Below, piece by piece: positions 23,981 through 35,729 of a DNA stretch of 64,000 bases. The notes below the pieces were generated by a model. It made no database searches and had not been told where the DNA came from. It saw nothing but the letters and a program-made list of their open reading frames with translations. A program made the position numbers and the translations under genes. The first letter of the stretch is position 1, and each line of letters starts with the position of its first letter. Origin of the DNA: Isoetes taiwanensis (lineage: Eukaryota > Streptophyta > Lycopodiopsida > Isoetales > Isoetaceae); assembly GCA_021234155.1 (NCBI GenBank), contig JAJEKV010000046.1:1664298-1728297 (forward strand), given 5' to 3'.

Positions 23981-24846
23981 CAGTCTTGATGCCACTACTA
24001 CTAGGAATCAAAACCCAAACCCAAGACAATATGTTAGTACGCATTGGAATGCAAATGACCTAATGATTTTTCAAGCAGCAAAGAAGGATGATGATGAGAA
24101 GCGTTTGTTTGGTGGGAATAGGGAGAAGCGCAAGAAAAAGGATGCTAGATGGCAAGAGATCGAGGATTTTTGTTGGAAGAATGGTGTTTGTAGATCTGCC
24201 AAAGCTTGCTTAACGAAATGGGAAGGCTTGGCACAAGACTTCAAGAAAATAAATGATTATCAAAGAGAGATTCCCAGTGGGCGTAGTAGCTATTGGCAAA
24301 TGTCAAGTGTTCTCCGATGTCTATGACGCAATGGATCGATAGTATGGCAAAAAAACAGTTGTCAATCCTGGAGGTTTGGTTTTCGAGTCCTCTATTCCTG
24401 CTTCATTCTCGTCTCCAATTCCTCCAGCAGGTTGCTTTCATACTTCTTTGAAGTAATAACATGGTTGTTTCATAATTATAAGGAAATGATGCTGATTTAA
24501 CTCAAGAAGAGGATGAGGGCATTGAAAGTCCAGACACCCCAGCTGATGCTTTTGACAGTAGTGCTGGTGCAAGTGATTGCAATGTCGTTCAACCTGAACA
24601 TAGCTCTGGTAAAAAACGGGCAAGGATTCCACGTGGTGTTGATGGCTGGATTAGTTTGATGCAGAAGAGCGAGGAGGTTAGTCAGAATGGAGGTCACGCC
24701 AGGAAGATATGCAGAAGGACATACATGCTGAACAAGTTTCTTTGAAGAAGCAAAGCCTAGACATCGCTGCTACGGCAGCTAATGCATTGCAAGTTATGGC
24801 TACTGGATTTTTGCAACTATGCCAAAACTCTACTGCACCAAAATAG
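23981..24846 (+). pseudogene. Harbinger ORF1: Myb/SANT-like DNA-binding protein
   Basis: Exon 1 (to 24430) encodes HWNANDLMIFQAAKKDDDEK, then a Myb/trihelix-like domain (RWQEIEDFCWKNGV, ACLTKWEGLAQDFKKI, SYWQM). A frameshift near 24305 is followed by SDVYDAMDR, a stop, then YGKKTVVNPGG. An intron 24431-24482 (GT...AG) joins in frame to GNDADLTQEEDEG. After another frame change the protein ends in a helical tail (SLDIAATAANALQVMATGF) with TAG at 24844. In this superfamily ORF1 helps the transposase enter the nucleus and bind the element. Two frameshifts and one stop indicate it is dead. Confidence 0.75.
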
Positions 24847-25985
24847 AATCTTCGATATTTTGTAATCTGCAATAGATAATTTGTAATTTGTTTCAGTTTT
24901 TGCTTAAGATAGTTGTTTGGCCAACTGTAATCTTTTTGGTAGTAAAATTGCACATGGAAATATCTGGCAATTCACGATCATGGAAATCACTTTCAATATA
25001 ATGTTAGCAGGAAAATCAATTTAAACTGTAAACACATTGGCTGATACAGCCCCATCATCATTGATAACCTGCAATACACGCCTTATGTTCAGATCAGATA
25101 TTCCTGCCCACTATGTCGGGAGCATACATTTAATCAACCTTTGGAAGTGCAACATATTTGGAATGGGTATATGCATCAAAATCTTAGTTGCAGAATGAAG
25201 GTTTGTTGTATAAGTTTCAACGCATTGCTTAACATATTGACAGATCACTTTATATCAGATTGTTTGAACTTTGTTTTGACTGTTTTACTGTATTTTGCTT
25301 AAGGGGATAAAACAGAAATACCAATGCATTCTACATTGATTATGCTCTTCTAATTTTAGTTTTTTTACATCTGCTCCAGATCTTGCATTTCTGTTCCAGC
25401 ATTAATTGGTTTAGAAGGGGAGCTTGTTGCCCACACTTGTTGTCCATGAAATGAAGCTTTTCATTGTGTTTGTGAATGCCAGAGATAAAGATAATTCTAC
25501 CACATCTAACGTAAATGGCAGCTTTCTCAGATGTGGATGCTTATATCAGCCATTGGCTCCATTGTTGGTACCCATAACTGGTTCTCAAGGAGCTATGGCA
25601 TTTAAGGTTAGGCAGAAGCATATATTCGCAGATAAGAACAGACCTTTATGAAACAATGCAGATTTAGGATACATAAACAAACAATATAGATATTTTGAAG
25701 GCAACTAGATTTGAATCTAAATATACAAGAATTTACCCAGGGAGAAGATCTGTACATATAGTAACTTCAGTCAGACAGTAGCAATTTACAAAAGGTTTTC
25801 CATGTCATACAGCTTCATTCACTTTCCTTTCAGGTTATTTTTCTTTGATATCACTTTTCTTCCTTTCCATGGCTGCCAAGAAAACAACCTTTTACACAAA
25901 ATGCAGTTCGTCTTTTATTTTGCTTCCCTTCCCTTCTGTTTTCTTCATTTATGTTCCATCCTCATGAAAACAGGGGTTAAGAGCT

Positions 25986-27227
25986 TCAAAAACAGGGGCA
26001 GAAATAATACAAGGGATTAACACTTGGCAATAGCAATATAAATGAACCAACACAAGGTATTAACACATGCTTGATATTGAAATTGTAACAGTTCAAAAGA
26101 CCCATGCCTGAGATTGAAATTATAATGGTAGTAGATTCAACTAAAAGTCTACAAAGGAAAGAAAATACATTGAATATCCTTGTCCACAAATAGTCGCATA
26201 AAGTTTGTCGGAGTTGATGCCCAGTGTTTTGAGGCTCACGTCCAATTGGCTCGTCCTTATATGGAGTTGAATGTTCAAAGTTCTCAAGGCTCTCAAACAC
26301 AGCTGTAGAGTAATGATCCCCCCTGTCTATCATGATATTATGAAGCATACAACAAGCAATGATAATTCTGGACAGAGATCTTTTGTTGGGCTTGTAAATC
26401 TTCCTACTGAGGAGTTGCCATGATTTTTTCAAAAGATCAAATGCACGTTCTACAGCCATACGAGTTGAAGAGTGCATGTAATTGTACCTGTTTGTTTTAG
26501 GAGGTAAATTTAAACCTGAAAAAGGCACAATGAGCCATGGCAACAATGGATATCCTGCATCACCAATTATATATTCTCGAATGCTTTGATTGGATACTTG
26601 AACAAAAGGCCCATTCAATCTTTCTTGTCTTTGAACCAGTTGTGCAAAGTTTGAAACTCGAAGTTGACATGCATCATTGACACTACCTGGATATCCTACA
26701 ACGACATCTAAAAACTTTGTGTCGCTATCGAGAATGGCCTGCACTAGCATAGAAAAATTATGCACTAGCATAGAAAAATTATTTTCTCTATCAAACCAAT
26801 CAACCTCATTTTCATATTCAGGGACCTCCATAATGATATGTGTAGCATCAATGGCTCCACAACAATTTGGAAAACCATGTTTTGCCTGGAACCCACGTTT
26901 CATTGCAAGCATATCAGCACCCGTTGGCCACTGCAAATGTTGCTGATAATTTTTTAACAAAGCTTCTACAAATTTCAGAGTGATATGTGCAGCTGTAGAT
27001 GTTCCAACACCGAAGAACTCTGACAAAGACAAAAAGCTTTCACATGTAGCCAATCTTTTCAATGTAATAGCAACTTGTTTCTGAACTGAAAGAACACGAT
27101 TTGGAATGGAAGAGAAGGATGGGGGTGTACGAACCTCTAGACCAGGTTCAACCATTTCACAAATACAATGGAATGTTTCTTGTGAAATTCTGAAAAGCTC
27201 TTTAAATCTAGCAGCATCAACAATCAT
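25986..27227 (-). pseudogene. Harbinger DDE transposase (DDE_Tnp_4), near full length
   Basis: 413 codons are open from the first ATG. Catalytic triad: D127 in CCGAIDATH, D185 in GYPGSVNDA (family usually GSxHD) and E260 in MAVERAFDLLKKSW. Upstream, FFGVGTSTAAHI is the usual helix-turn-helix region. The true C-terminus is probably near CDYLWTR (about codon 347). The remaining residues look like read-through. Residues 149-163 contain an in-frame 7-residue duplication (NFSMLVHNFSMLV). The 5' part of the family protein, including a leucine-rich start, seems to lie at 27302-27529 in another frame, so the gene is broken upstream even though its core is open. Confidence 0.88.
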
Positions 27228-27301
27228 AACATAGTCTTCAAAATGTAACCATCAATGATTTGATCTTGGCCTAATGTACCATTCCCCATAGCTGATTCCT
27301 G

Positions 27302-27529
27302 TCAAAGTGCCTCTTGGGAGCCTACATTCATCAAAAAACATAGTAAGAAAAAGCATTGCTGAAAGGGACTTCTGGTGTTCTTCCTCACATCAGCAAGCTC
27401 CAAGTGTTTGTTGTTGTTGTTGGATTCCTCATCATCGTCTATAATTGAATTCACCTCATCCAGCAGCTTCAACGCAATTGTCAATGCTTGCAGCAGAAGA
27501 ACGATTAGCAATATATGCTGCCTGTCCAT
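27302..27529 (-). pseudogene. Probable N-terminal exon/segment of the Harbinger transposase
   Basis: A 75-codon open segment begins MDRQHILLIVLLLQAL, followed by an acidic/asparagine run and SPFQQCFFLLCFLMNVG. It lies directly upstream of the transposase on the same strand and within the element. I have seen similar leucine-rich starts in plant Harbinger-like nucleases, but the link to 27227 requires a frame change or intron that I cannot define. Confidence 0.45.
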
Positions 27530-27681
27530 GCCTGTGGATGGGCGGAATTGTAGGACGCCAAAAGGAACCGGAAGCCAAACGGTAAAAGAAAAGGAATAGA
27601 AATTGGTTTCGATGGGAATGGTCGCCTACCAATTCTTTGAAGGGAACTCGGTTATGCTGATGTGGAAACTGAGTTTCTGCC

Positions 27682-27698
27682 CTAATGGGGAGGCATCC
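27682..27698 (-). repeat. Right terminal inverted repeat of Harbinger
   Basis: 17 bp inverted copy of 23864-23880, followed by the TCA duplication. Confidence 0.85.
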
Positions 27699-28545
27699 TC
27701 ATCTTCCCAATTTCAGTTATATCGTGGCACTAAGCCGACAACACCTTAAAGCCCGCTGGAAGGAAAAATAAGCTCAGTGGTTCTCCCAATGGAATGTCCA
27801 GGCACACAAGTTCCTTATCACTTATGGTTTCGCACTTAGGACGCTTGTTTGGATCAATGGCACGCTAGAAACCCTGTCTGCCTGCCTGGATGCCTGCACT
27901 GCCTGGCATACTAGAAACATCTGTGATCCAGATCCAGGTGCACTAGAAAACCTAAGTCCAGGTTGCTTACCAAACTCTAGGATACGGGTGCTCTAACACA
28001 GGTTAAGACGACACACTACCAGCAGTAGATCAATCTCATGCTCACAGGAGATCCATAGCGGTACCCACATATACCTTTGCCCATGAAGAAGCATAGGGTG
28101 ATAGCCTCCATCCGCATAGATATGCATCGCCTCCGCATTGAAAAGGCAGATGGACTCGGGAGGTACGCGAGGACAAGATCTGTCAGTGTTGCCAATAGGG
28201 AGCCATTGAGGATGAGTGCCATGCCATTCAGACTTGTCCAGTATTCGATCAAATCCAGGCATGGTATGTTCAGTTAATATCGCCCAACCAACCGTTGCAT
28301 GTGCTATTAGGCACGCCCTTATTGGGATTATATCTTAAAGAAATCTTGTATGCATGCATTCGGATATGTCGTCTGGGGTAGTAATGGATTGTATCTTGAT
28401 TTCTCATTTCGGAGTACTACAAAGTTTTTTCCCTCGAAAACTCTCCAAGGCAAGGTTTTTTTTTAATTATGACGGTAATAATTACTGTTTTCTCTGCGTC
28501 CCATATGTTAATTGGTCTTAAGGCGGAATCACACTATGTTCCCTC
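27699..28545 (+). pseudogene. LINE continuation after the Harbinger insertion: C-terminus and 3' end
   Basis: If one TCA is kept, the codons run straight on from the upstream part: DDT then HLPNFSYIVALSRQHLKARW. Downstream are HRLRIEKADGLG (near 28105) and the zinc-binding ATEDECHAIQTCPVF-like segment (28200-28250). The 3' module follows: CCCTCGAAAACTC, a T-run, GCGTCCCATATGTTAATTGG. The tail is not a clear tandem repeat here. Orientation and order match the copy at 22918-23863. Confidence 0.75.
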
Positions 28546-29351
28546 CTCTTGTTTTATTTTATAATTACCAATAAAATAACGCCATGTTGGCAAAGTTAAA
28601 GCAAGAGATATCACACTTAAGCCTTCCCGAGCCCCGTCATCACATGGTTTGTTTGTCTACTCGCGTTTTGATCTTGCCGTGGAGTTCGTCTACCGTGGCG
28701 TCTTGCGTCTTTGTTCTTGGTGTGATACGATTCAGGTGAATTCAACGTCACAAGGCTACCCTTCCCTGCCACGTCACGTTATATCCATCCCTATAATGTG
28801 ATTTCACCCTTAGTGAATGATAAAAATCCATTCTTATCTATTCTATAGATCTATGGATCTGGAGGCAAAGGTATTGCAAGGCGCCTAATAAAGGAATGCC
28901 ATTTCCGATGCCAATCGTTTGTTTGGATTGTTCATATTCATCCCCTCCTACGAGGAGTTTCTGGAAAATATGGCAAACTGATTAGTTTGTTGAGCTATAT
29001 GGGAAGAATGGGCAACCCACATTGCGAAAGCTTTTCTTCTTTTGATACAGTATTTGTACAACACAGTCATGTAAAAACATATATATATCATGTATATGGG
29101 GACTCGATTCAGATTTGACAAACCTTTTAAACTCAGCAGCTTTCAATTGGTATCAACTGGTACTGTCCAGAAGCTCATTACGATCCTTTAATTGATAGAA
29201 TCTACTAGCTTTCCTCCTTATTCCTTAGAATGAACATTCTGGGGATCATTATTCAATAAAGAACAAGAACCTCAACAAATTTGAAGATTGATAAAATTGG
29301 CACTTCTAATTGACATTTCCTCAATCTAACAGGTGATAATCTATGAATCGT
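28546..29351. other. Intergenic DNA and 3' flank of the TIC22-like gene
   Basis: No open gene. The 3' untranslated region of the minus-strand TIC22-like gene should occupy its right end. AT-rich blocks near 29040-29110 could hold the poly(A) signal. Confidence 0.4.
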
Positions 29352-31245
29352 TCAGCCCACCACAGACTTTCTGCTGTCTGTTTCAGATAAGGCCTTACCA
29401 AGATGTCTAAATGCGTCCATTCCTGGAGGAATAAAGACAATATCCCCCCATCCCGAGTCTTCTTCACTAGTCTGCAAAATATCTCTCAAGATGAAATGTT
29501 TGAAGATGTATCTTATATATAAAACTTCTACATTATACCCACCTCCATTCTCTTGAGCACATCCTCAAAGCTTCCCACCTGTACATATCAAGGTCAGCCA
29601 ACAACAAGAAGAAAATACCATACACAAATTCTACACGATCTAACCTGTAAATCCATGTTCACACTAAGTGAAGGATTCACTCTTTTCTGTTGCTTCAATG
29701 CTCTTTGAAGTGCCTTCTCTAAATCCTCCTATATAAAGCATTGAATGTAAGCAATTCCCATAATGTGTACAGGATTTTGAGATGCAAGCACTGACCTTAG
29801 AAAAGAAAATGGGACAAAATCTCCGATTGTTACTCCTCAAAATTAGATTGTCCGACTGAAATTTGTAGAAACATTATATAGATCAGCAGTGAATAAGATG
29901 TACTAGAAATAATATTTTTGTGGTACCTGGAAAACAGGTACTCCGTCAAAAGATTTACCAGGATCACCTGCTTTCGCTCTGGCCTGTTAAATGAAGGAAT
30001 AATGAAAGAAGCTCATTAGAAAAAGGCATACACGGCCGAAGTATCTCCCTCTGCAGGAAGAAAACATCTAAAGCACTTATTACGCAATCAGTTGTGGAAT
30101 CAGTTCTCCCAATCAGTTGCGAAATCAGTTCTCCAATTATCTAAACAATCTTCAAATATTATAAAAAAAAAAAATTGTCATGCAAGGCACCACAGGTGAT
30201 ATATAGATTCGCTTTCTAATTTTTTGCCAACGTTACAAAGTGACAGGCAACTAATTCATGTATAGAAACAACTATAATAGTGATGGGTGTTCCTCCCCAC
30301 GTTAGAAGGGCATGAGGGTGTTGGGGGTTCCTCGCAAACCCACTGCTGTAAATTTCATGTATAAAATGGCACATGCCATGAATTGAACTGGCAGTGTGAT
30401 TCCATATATACATTTTACACAATTGAAGTCATTGCAATTGCTCACCTCAAGTGCATGCTTGATCTGATGCGGATCTGGCAGGAAACGAAATGCAATTCCC
30501 TCTGTTTTGAGTTGGTACACCTGTTTAATATTCAATACAATCTTTACTATAACTTTTGAGAGAGTGCAAATAAGAAACATCTCCAAGATGCAAACAACAA
30601 AGACTACCTCAAAATCTGCCAGAAATTGGTATAAAGAAAAAGAAAATCATGTTAATATGTAAGATAAACCTCACCTTATCAAGAGATACAGCAACAACCT
30701 TGGCACCACGTCCCAAGCCCGGATCTCTCTCTTTCACCTGCCATGTTTTAACAGTAGAGTCGTCTGTAACGGGTTTACAAAACACCTTAGGTATAACTCC
30801 ATAGATGAAACAATTTTAATACCTGGGCAAGGAGCGCCTCTGCATCCTCGGACCTAAAACAGAAAATTCCTAATGATTTCTGCCCATTCACATCAGATAT
30901 CAACACGAATTCGTTACTGTTATTGCTCACCGTATAGACTGGCACCCCATCCAACCTCTTTGCCACCTGCTCGGAACTCATGGCTATGTCAAACAAATGC
31001 GTCGAGTTTCGAGTACCATCGGAGTGCCTCATAGACACGGACGCAAATAAAGGGCTTGCCCTAGCAAACGTTGGACCTCCAAATTTTGCAATTTCTGCTT
31101 TGAGGGCTCCATCAATTCGTTGCTGAAAAGCGCCCAATCCGTCAAGTCCGTCCTTGAATTTTTGGCCGACGGATAATGCAGAATCCCTAAGCAGCAATCC
31201 AATGCCATCGCTGGTGAGCTTCCGGCTAAGACCCTGCCAATCCAT
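29352..31245 (-). CDS. TIC22-like family protein (chloroplast protein import), 8 exons
   Basis: Exons (minus): 31245-30823, 30737-30675, 30520-30446, 29983-29927, 29855-29796, 29728-29645, 29578-29543 and 29471-29352. They total 918 nt, 305 codons and TGA. Every intron is GT-AG and every one is phase 0. The protein has a helical N-terminus (LGAFQQRIDGAL). Then come the TIC22 features: LDGVPVYTVSN, EFVLISDVNGQKSLGIFCF, SEDAEALLAQV, GRGAKVVAVSLDKV, a second FDGVPVFQ repeat and RFCPIFFSKEDLEKAL. It ends GDIVFIPPGMDAFRHL. TIC22 proteins sit in the intermembrane space of the chloroplast envelope and help preproteins cross from TOC to TIC. No classic Ser/Thr-rich transit peptide is obvious at the chosen start. 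It resembles the TIC22-like branch more than canonical TIC22. The family call is strong; the subfamily is uncertain. Confidence 0.93.
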
Positions 31246-31542
31246 GTTTCCTATTCTATCCTGTACAGCTTGGCATCCATGTCATTACTATAGGGGTTTA
31301 AGGGTTTAGGTATATGCTACAATCTGTTGGGTTGCCCAAGGGCAAACCCTGGGTTGATGGAATATGTCTCACGTACTTGCCGCCCAATGTGCTAATTCAA
31401 CGGTCCAGATCGCAAGGTAAGTAGCGCTATGTGGCATTAGCAAGAGCTTTGCTTGTGCGCAGCTGCTAAAGCTTACCTAGCCTTTACTAAAGGACATCGC
31501 AAAAAAAAAAAACTAGCAGAACTGCAGGGTTGGGAAGGAGGC
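31246..31542 (-). promoter_or_regulatory. Short upstream region of the TIC22-like gene, cut by an LTR retrotransposon
   Basis: Only 297 bp separate the start codon (31245) from the 5' LTR starting at 31543. It must hold the leader and any remaining native proximal promoter. No certain TATA box. A GGGTTGCCCAAGGGCAAACC near-palindrome lies at about 31327-31346. Confidence 0.4.
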
Positions 31543-33925
31543 TGTAACGGACCTAGGATTTTGAGGTACATTGTGGAATTATTTTATTTAAGGATGCAAA
31601 GGAATAATAATCGAAATATTATGCATGCAGAGTATATATATCGTATATGTAAAGATTATACGGATAAATATACTAGTGATTAATAATAAATACAAGTACA
31701 CCATGAAGTATTGGGAAGGCGATAGATTTGGTCAATTCTTGAAGGGGCGAGGGTGTGAGCAATACTTGGGGGCGTGTTGGAGTGCGAGAGGGAGCAAGCG
31801 GGATTCAGTGGGGATCAAGACTTACACACAGGGTTTTCTAGTGTAGCATTTATGTGCTTGTTTAATTTGTGGTTATGCATCTAAATTTTGGGAATAGGAT
31901 TGGATTGTATGAGCATGGTTGTTAACATGAGCATACGGCATGAATAGTGTTTCTTTAATAATAAAATAAGCTGGGTTTGCATGGCAAACTTGAACTTAAT
32001 ATTTTTTATGAAGTTTCCATCATGGTAATAGTAAGAGGTGTGATTTGTAATCTATGATAGAAGAAGCTTGAATGGTTTAGTTTGGTTAGAATTTGGAAGA
32101 ATGGATTGAAATCTAAATTGATGAAGCAAGAACCGGCAAGTTTCCTTGCATCAACGAGGCGGCGGCGTCGGCATGATCTTGCCGATTTGGCATCTTTGCA
32201 AAAGCATGTGAATCGCCTGGAATGGGCCGATTTGGGGCCTTAAGGAGGCCGAAATGGAGAGATAACATGCAAAATTAGGATGATTGGAGTTGAATCACCT
32301 GTAAAATCCGGGTCTTGGTGCCCAAAATTGATTCGAAGCTACTTGGGATTAGGGCGGAATCGGCCAGGAATGGCTAAGAAACCTCTTTGGCGGCATAATC
32401 GGAGGAAGGCTTATGGGGCTCTTCTTGTGGATTCGATGGCACGGAGGCCGCGATCAATGCGCAAGACAAGCCGTGTTTGCATTCTCTGTAAATGCACGTT
32501 CGAGGGGTTAGGTTAGGAAATATAAAAAGCTAACATTTGTTAGTAGGTTAGTTAATAATATAATAAGTTCAAAGCTAAGGCTAAAGTTAAATCAGAAATA
32601 TTAATGGTTTGTTAAAAGGCATTGAGTTAACGGATTTATCTAGAGACGAGGGATAAGATGGGGAATAATAGGTAAATGAGTAGAAGTTGTTTACGTTATG
32701 ACATGGATAGTTAAAAGATAGTTAGTATATGATTAAAACCTTTGGAATTAGTTAATTTAAGGAGGGGGTAACATGCAAAGCACATGTGTTATGTAGGGGG
32801 AAAGTTGGTAATGGAAGCTAAATGCTATAGATTAAATATTATTAAGCCTTAAGTGTAGATATTAACCTTGTCGTTGGTGGATTATGAAAATGTGTAGACT
32901 TTTATCTTTTAATTAATGGTGATTGCGGCATATTGCATTATTGAGGTTGTTAGACTTATTGAGTCATGGTTGGGTTTTTTTCATGTTACGTAAAGTGAGT
33001 ATTATGGAATTATTGGATGTGAGCTTGCTAAGGCATGGGCATAAGAATGAAGAATTGTAAGTAATTGTTTGTGATGTAATTCTTTGATATAGACCTCTGG
33101 GGCCGGAGTCTAGGTGCGATGGTCTAGACTTCGCGGTTTTACCTGATAAAAATGTTAATGTTACTATTTGAACATCGGGCGTTGATGCCAGTAAGGTACA
33201 AGCGTCATGCAGATTAAGTGGTCCTCCAATCTTTGGGCCTTGGCGTGGATGGGTGTGTATTACTGCGTGGTTACCCCGCCTCTCGTCAGCGGCACGATCC
33301 GGCCGAGTTGACCTTGCTTTCGAGACCGGAGGAATATTGGTTGCAATGTTGATGCTTGGTTGCTTGGCTATTGTATATGTGGTTTTCAATGTTAGAATCA
33401 AGTTGCAATGGCTATGTTTGATTAAATTATGCATTGTGGTTATGCTTGTTGGATTAATTACTTTCGGATTTAGGTGAGAGGTTATGGTAAGACTATGTTA
33501 TTGTTCTAAGTTAATGCTTTGTGATTATTAATGCTAGATGTGACCTAGATCCACGATCCCCACTTAGTCAGGTGTGACTAACCCCGTGGTTAATGGTGTA
33601 TGAGAGGTGCAAGGCGCTCGAGAGAGTAGCCAAGCTTGGGAAAAGCGAGGGTAGATGCGTGTGGATTGTTGTTCAATTAACTGGTTATTATTATTATTAT
33701 ATATGGGATTGAAGTGATATTATTTTAAAGCTTTGGGAGTTGTGTGAAGTTTTTTTGAGTAATGGCAAGAATAATTTTATTTGGGACCTTAGAGCATGTA
33801 AAAGATTAAATTCTTTACCTAAGTTGCATGTATCAATTCTTGAGTTCCTAAGGTTAAATAGATCAACGGTAGAGATCGATGGGATCTCCGGTTACCAAGA
33901 GGTTAGCGGCGAGGGCAATCCGCGG
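31543..33925 (+). repeat. 5' LTR of the gypsy element
   Basis: About 2.38 kb. The first about 180 bp and a block of about 600 bp (32480-33110) are practically identical to the 3' LTR. Other parts differ in clusters. The end is set by the primer-binding site at 33927. Confidence 0.85.
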
Positions 33926-33926
33926 T

Positions 33927-33939
33927 TGGTATCGAGCCA
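33927..33939 (+). other. Primer-binding site (methionine initiator tRNA type)
   Basis: TGGTATCGAGCCA just inside the 5' LTR. The standard plant site reads TGGTATCAGAGCCA, so one base is missing. Confidence 0.7.
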
Positions 33940-34229
33940 AGTTTAAGTTAGTGGATTATGAGATTTTTGATTATTGATGATATTTGCTATGATTTGATTC
34001 TTGTAGAGATGAGTTCTCGGGGAGGATCCCCAAGAGGAGTTAGACGGACCGGTGGGCTGGGCCTAGTGGAACCCCGATGTAGCGGTATCTTGCGGTCTAT
34101 TCGGCAAGTGTTGCAGTGCGTCGCAACAAAAACGGCGGTGACAAAGCCGATGGAGAAGGTCTTTGAAGGACACTAAGAGAGAAGTATTTCTTGGAGAAAA
34201 TGTTCTGAGGGGATGATGCGGACTCATGG

Positions 34230-34930
34230 CTTGTGGGGTTGAGTTTTATTTTAAACTCATCAATCTTGAAGACTCTGTTAAAAGCTGTATTGGCTCGGGC
34301 AATGTTGGGTGGATTTGCTAGAGTATGGTGGGAGAATTATTTTTGGGACATAAATAAGGTTGCGGAGCAACTTGGCAAAAGTTTAAGATCGCTTTTGAAG
34401 GACATTTTATGCCTCCCGGATACAAAGGTAGACAAGATGAATGAGTTTTTGGACCGACGAGAAAGGGACGGTGGTGAATATAACGAGAAGTTCGGAAGGT
34501 TCTTGATATCATTGTCCTTTTGAGGATAAGGAGAAGCTTTGTGCTTTCGATTTGTGAAGGGTTTGCGGGTTGATATTAAGAGCACAATGTCGGGTGTGTC
34601 CTATAAGGATCTGGAGGAGGTGTTGAGGAATTGCTAAGAATCGTGGCCGATCTAGGCGAGAAGGCAACCTTGGAGAATGCTAAGAAGAGACAAGCTCCTT
34701 CCACATGGCGGTGGTGGATCTACGAGTAGAGGTAGATTCCCCTAGCGAGGGGGTGGCATGGGCACCTGTTGTTAGTATGGGGAGGGCGGTCAAAGTCGAG
34801 GATCTCGACCTATGTATGCACCTTTGAATGATGAAACCGGGGAAAAGTGTATTAATGAGAATCGATGCCGAGGTGAGAGAAGTTGGTCATTATGGGCCGA
34901 GATTGTCGAGAAGGTGGATGGATAGCACCG
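34230..34930 (+). pseudogene. Gypsy gag remnant with CCHC knuckle
   Basis: The open piece at 34233-34523 contains a gag-like ARVWWENYF and a charged KMNEFLDRRERDGGEY region. After several frame changes a zinc-knuckle half reads GHYG then RDCREGG (about 34889-34918). Too broken to give a full frame. Confidence 0.65.
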
Positions 34931-35173
34931 CCTGTGCGCATGTTCTCAGCGTGGAGGGCAAACAAACCCGGTGGTCGAGGTCGAATTCTAGTGATACTTA
35001 TGGGCCGGGGGCAAAGGCGGGGAGGAAATGGAGGCCGAGGTAACCATGTGGTGGTCGTGGAGGTTTTGGGATAATAATAGGGGTGGCAGAGGACAAGCTA
35101 GGGGAGATAACGGGATTATAGCACAAGCTAACCCTGCAGTTGAGGTTAGGGCTGCTAGAATCATGGACCCTCA

Positions 35174-35530
35174 ATGGAAAGAATGTGCATGTATCTTTGC
35201 GGTGGACCGGGTCGTGTAGATAATCAAAAGGCTGTGGTCATCGAGTTCGGGTATTATTCATGGAGTTCTGTTCTCTTTCTTATTGATTGTGGTAGTACAC
35301 ATTGCTTTATTTCCCCAATTTTGGCAAAGAAACTAGATTTGAATATGATTAGTGGGACCCTAGATATGTGGAGTTGGTGATGGCAAAATTAAGACTTCTT
35401 ATGCTAAGGTAGACAATCTTGAATTCCAAGTAGGAGATCTTGAGTCCCATACTAGTTTTGAAGTATTGAGCCTAGGGAAATATGATGCTATTCTAGGAAT
35501 GTCATGGTTAAGGCCACATAAAGCTTGCAT
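35174..35530 (+). pseudogene. Gypsy aspartic protease remnant
   Basis: FLIDCGSTHCFISP at about 35275-35320 is the retropepsin active-site region, with DCG in place of the common DSG/DTG. Downstream, in another frame, YDAILGMSWL (about 35482-35512) is the usual second conserved block. Confidence 0.75.
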
Positions 35531-35729
35531 TTGACGGGGAGCAGCAAGCGGTTACATGTCAAAGTCCTAATGGAGATAAGTATGTGTTGGAAGGATTGCC
35601 TTCGTCATTAGTGGTTATACCTTTGTCCGGAAAAGTTTCAAGAAGCTTGATTAAGAATGGTTGCATAAGAATGGGATGTGCATTGTTGTTGGATTCATTC
35701 TTGGGTGCTATGAGTTGGGAACAACCTAT

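Larger units (their letters stand above)
23864..27698. mobile_element. PIF/Harbinger DNA transposon, 3835 bp
   Basis: The left end GGGTGCCTCCCCATTAG (23864-23880) and the inverted right end, read as GGATGCCTCCCCATTAG (27682-27698), differ at one base. TCA flanks both ends (23861-23863 and 27699-27701), a 3-bp duplication as expected for this superfamily, though TTA/TAA is the usual target. It carries a Myb/SANT-like gene on plus and a DDE transposase on minus, convergent. Both genes are damaged. The insertion is inside a LINE coding region. Confidence 0.9.
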
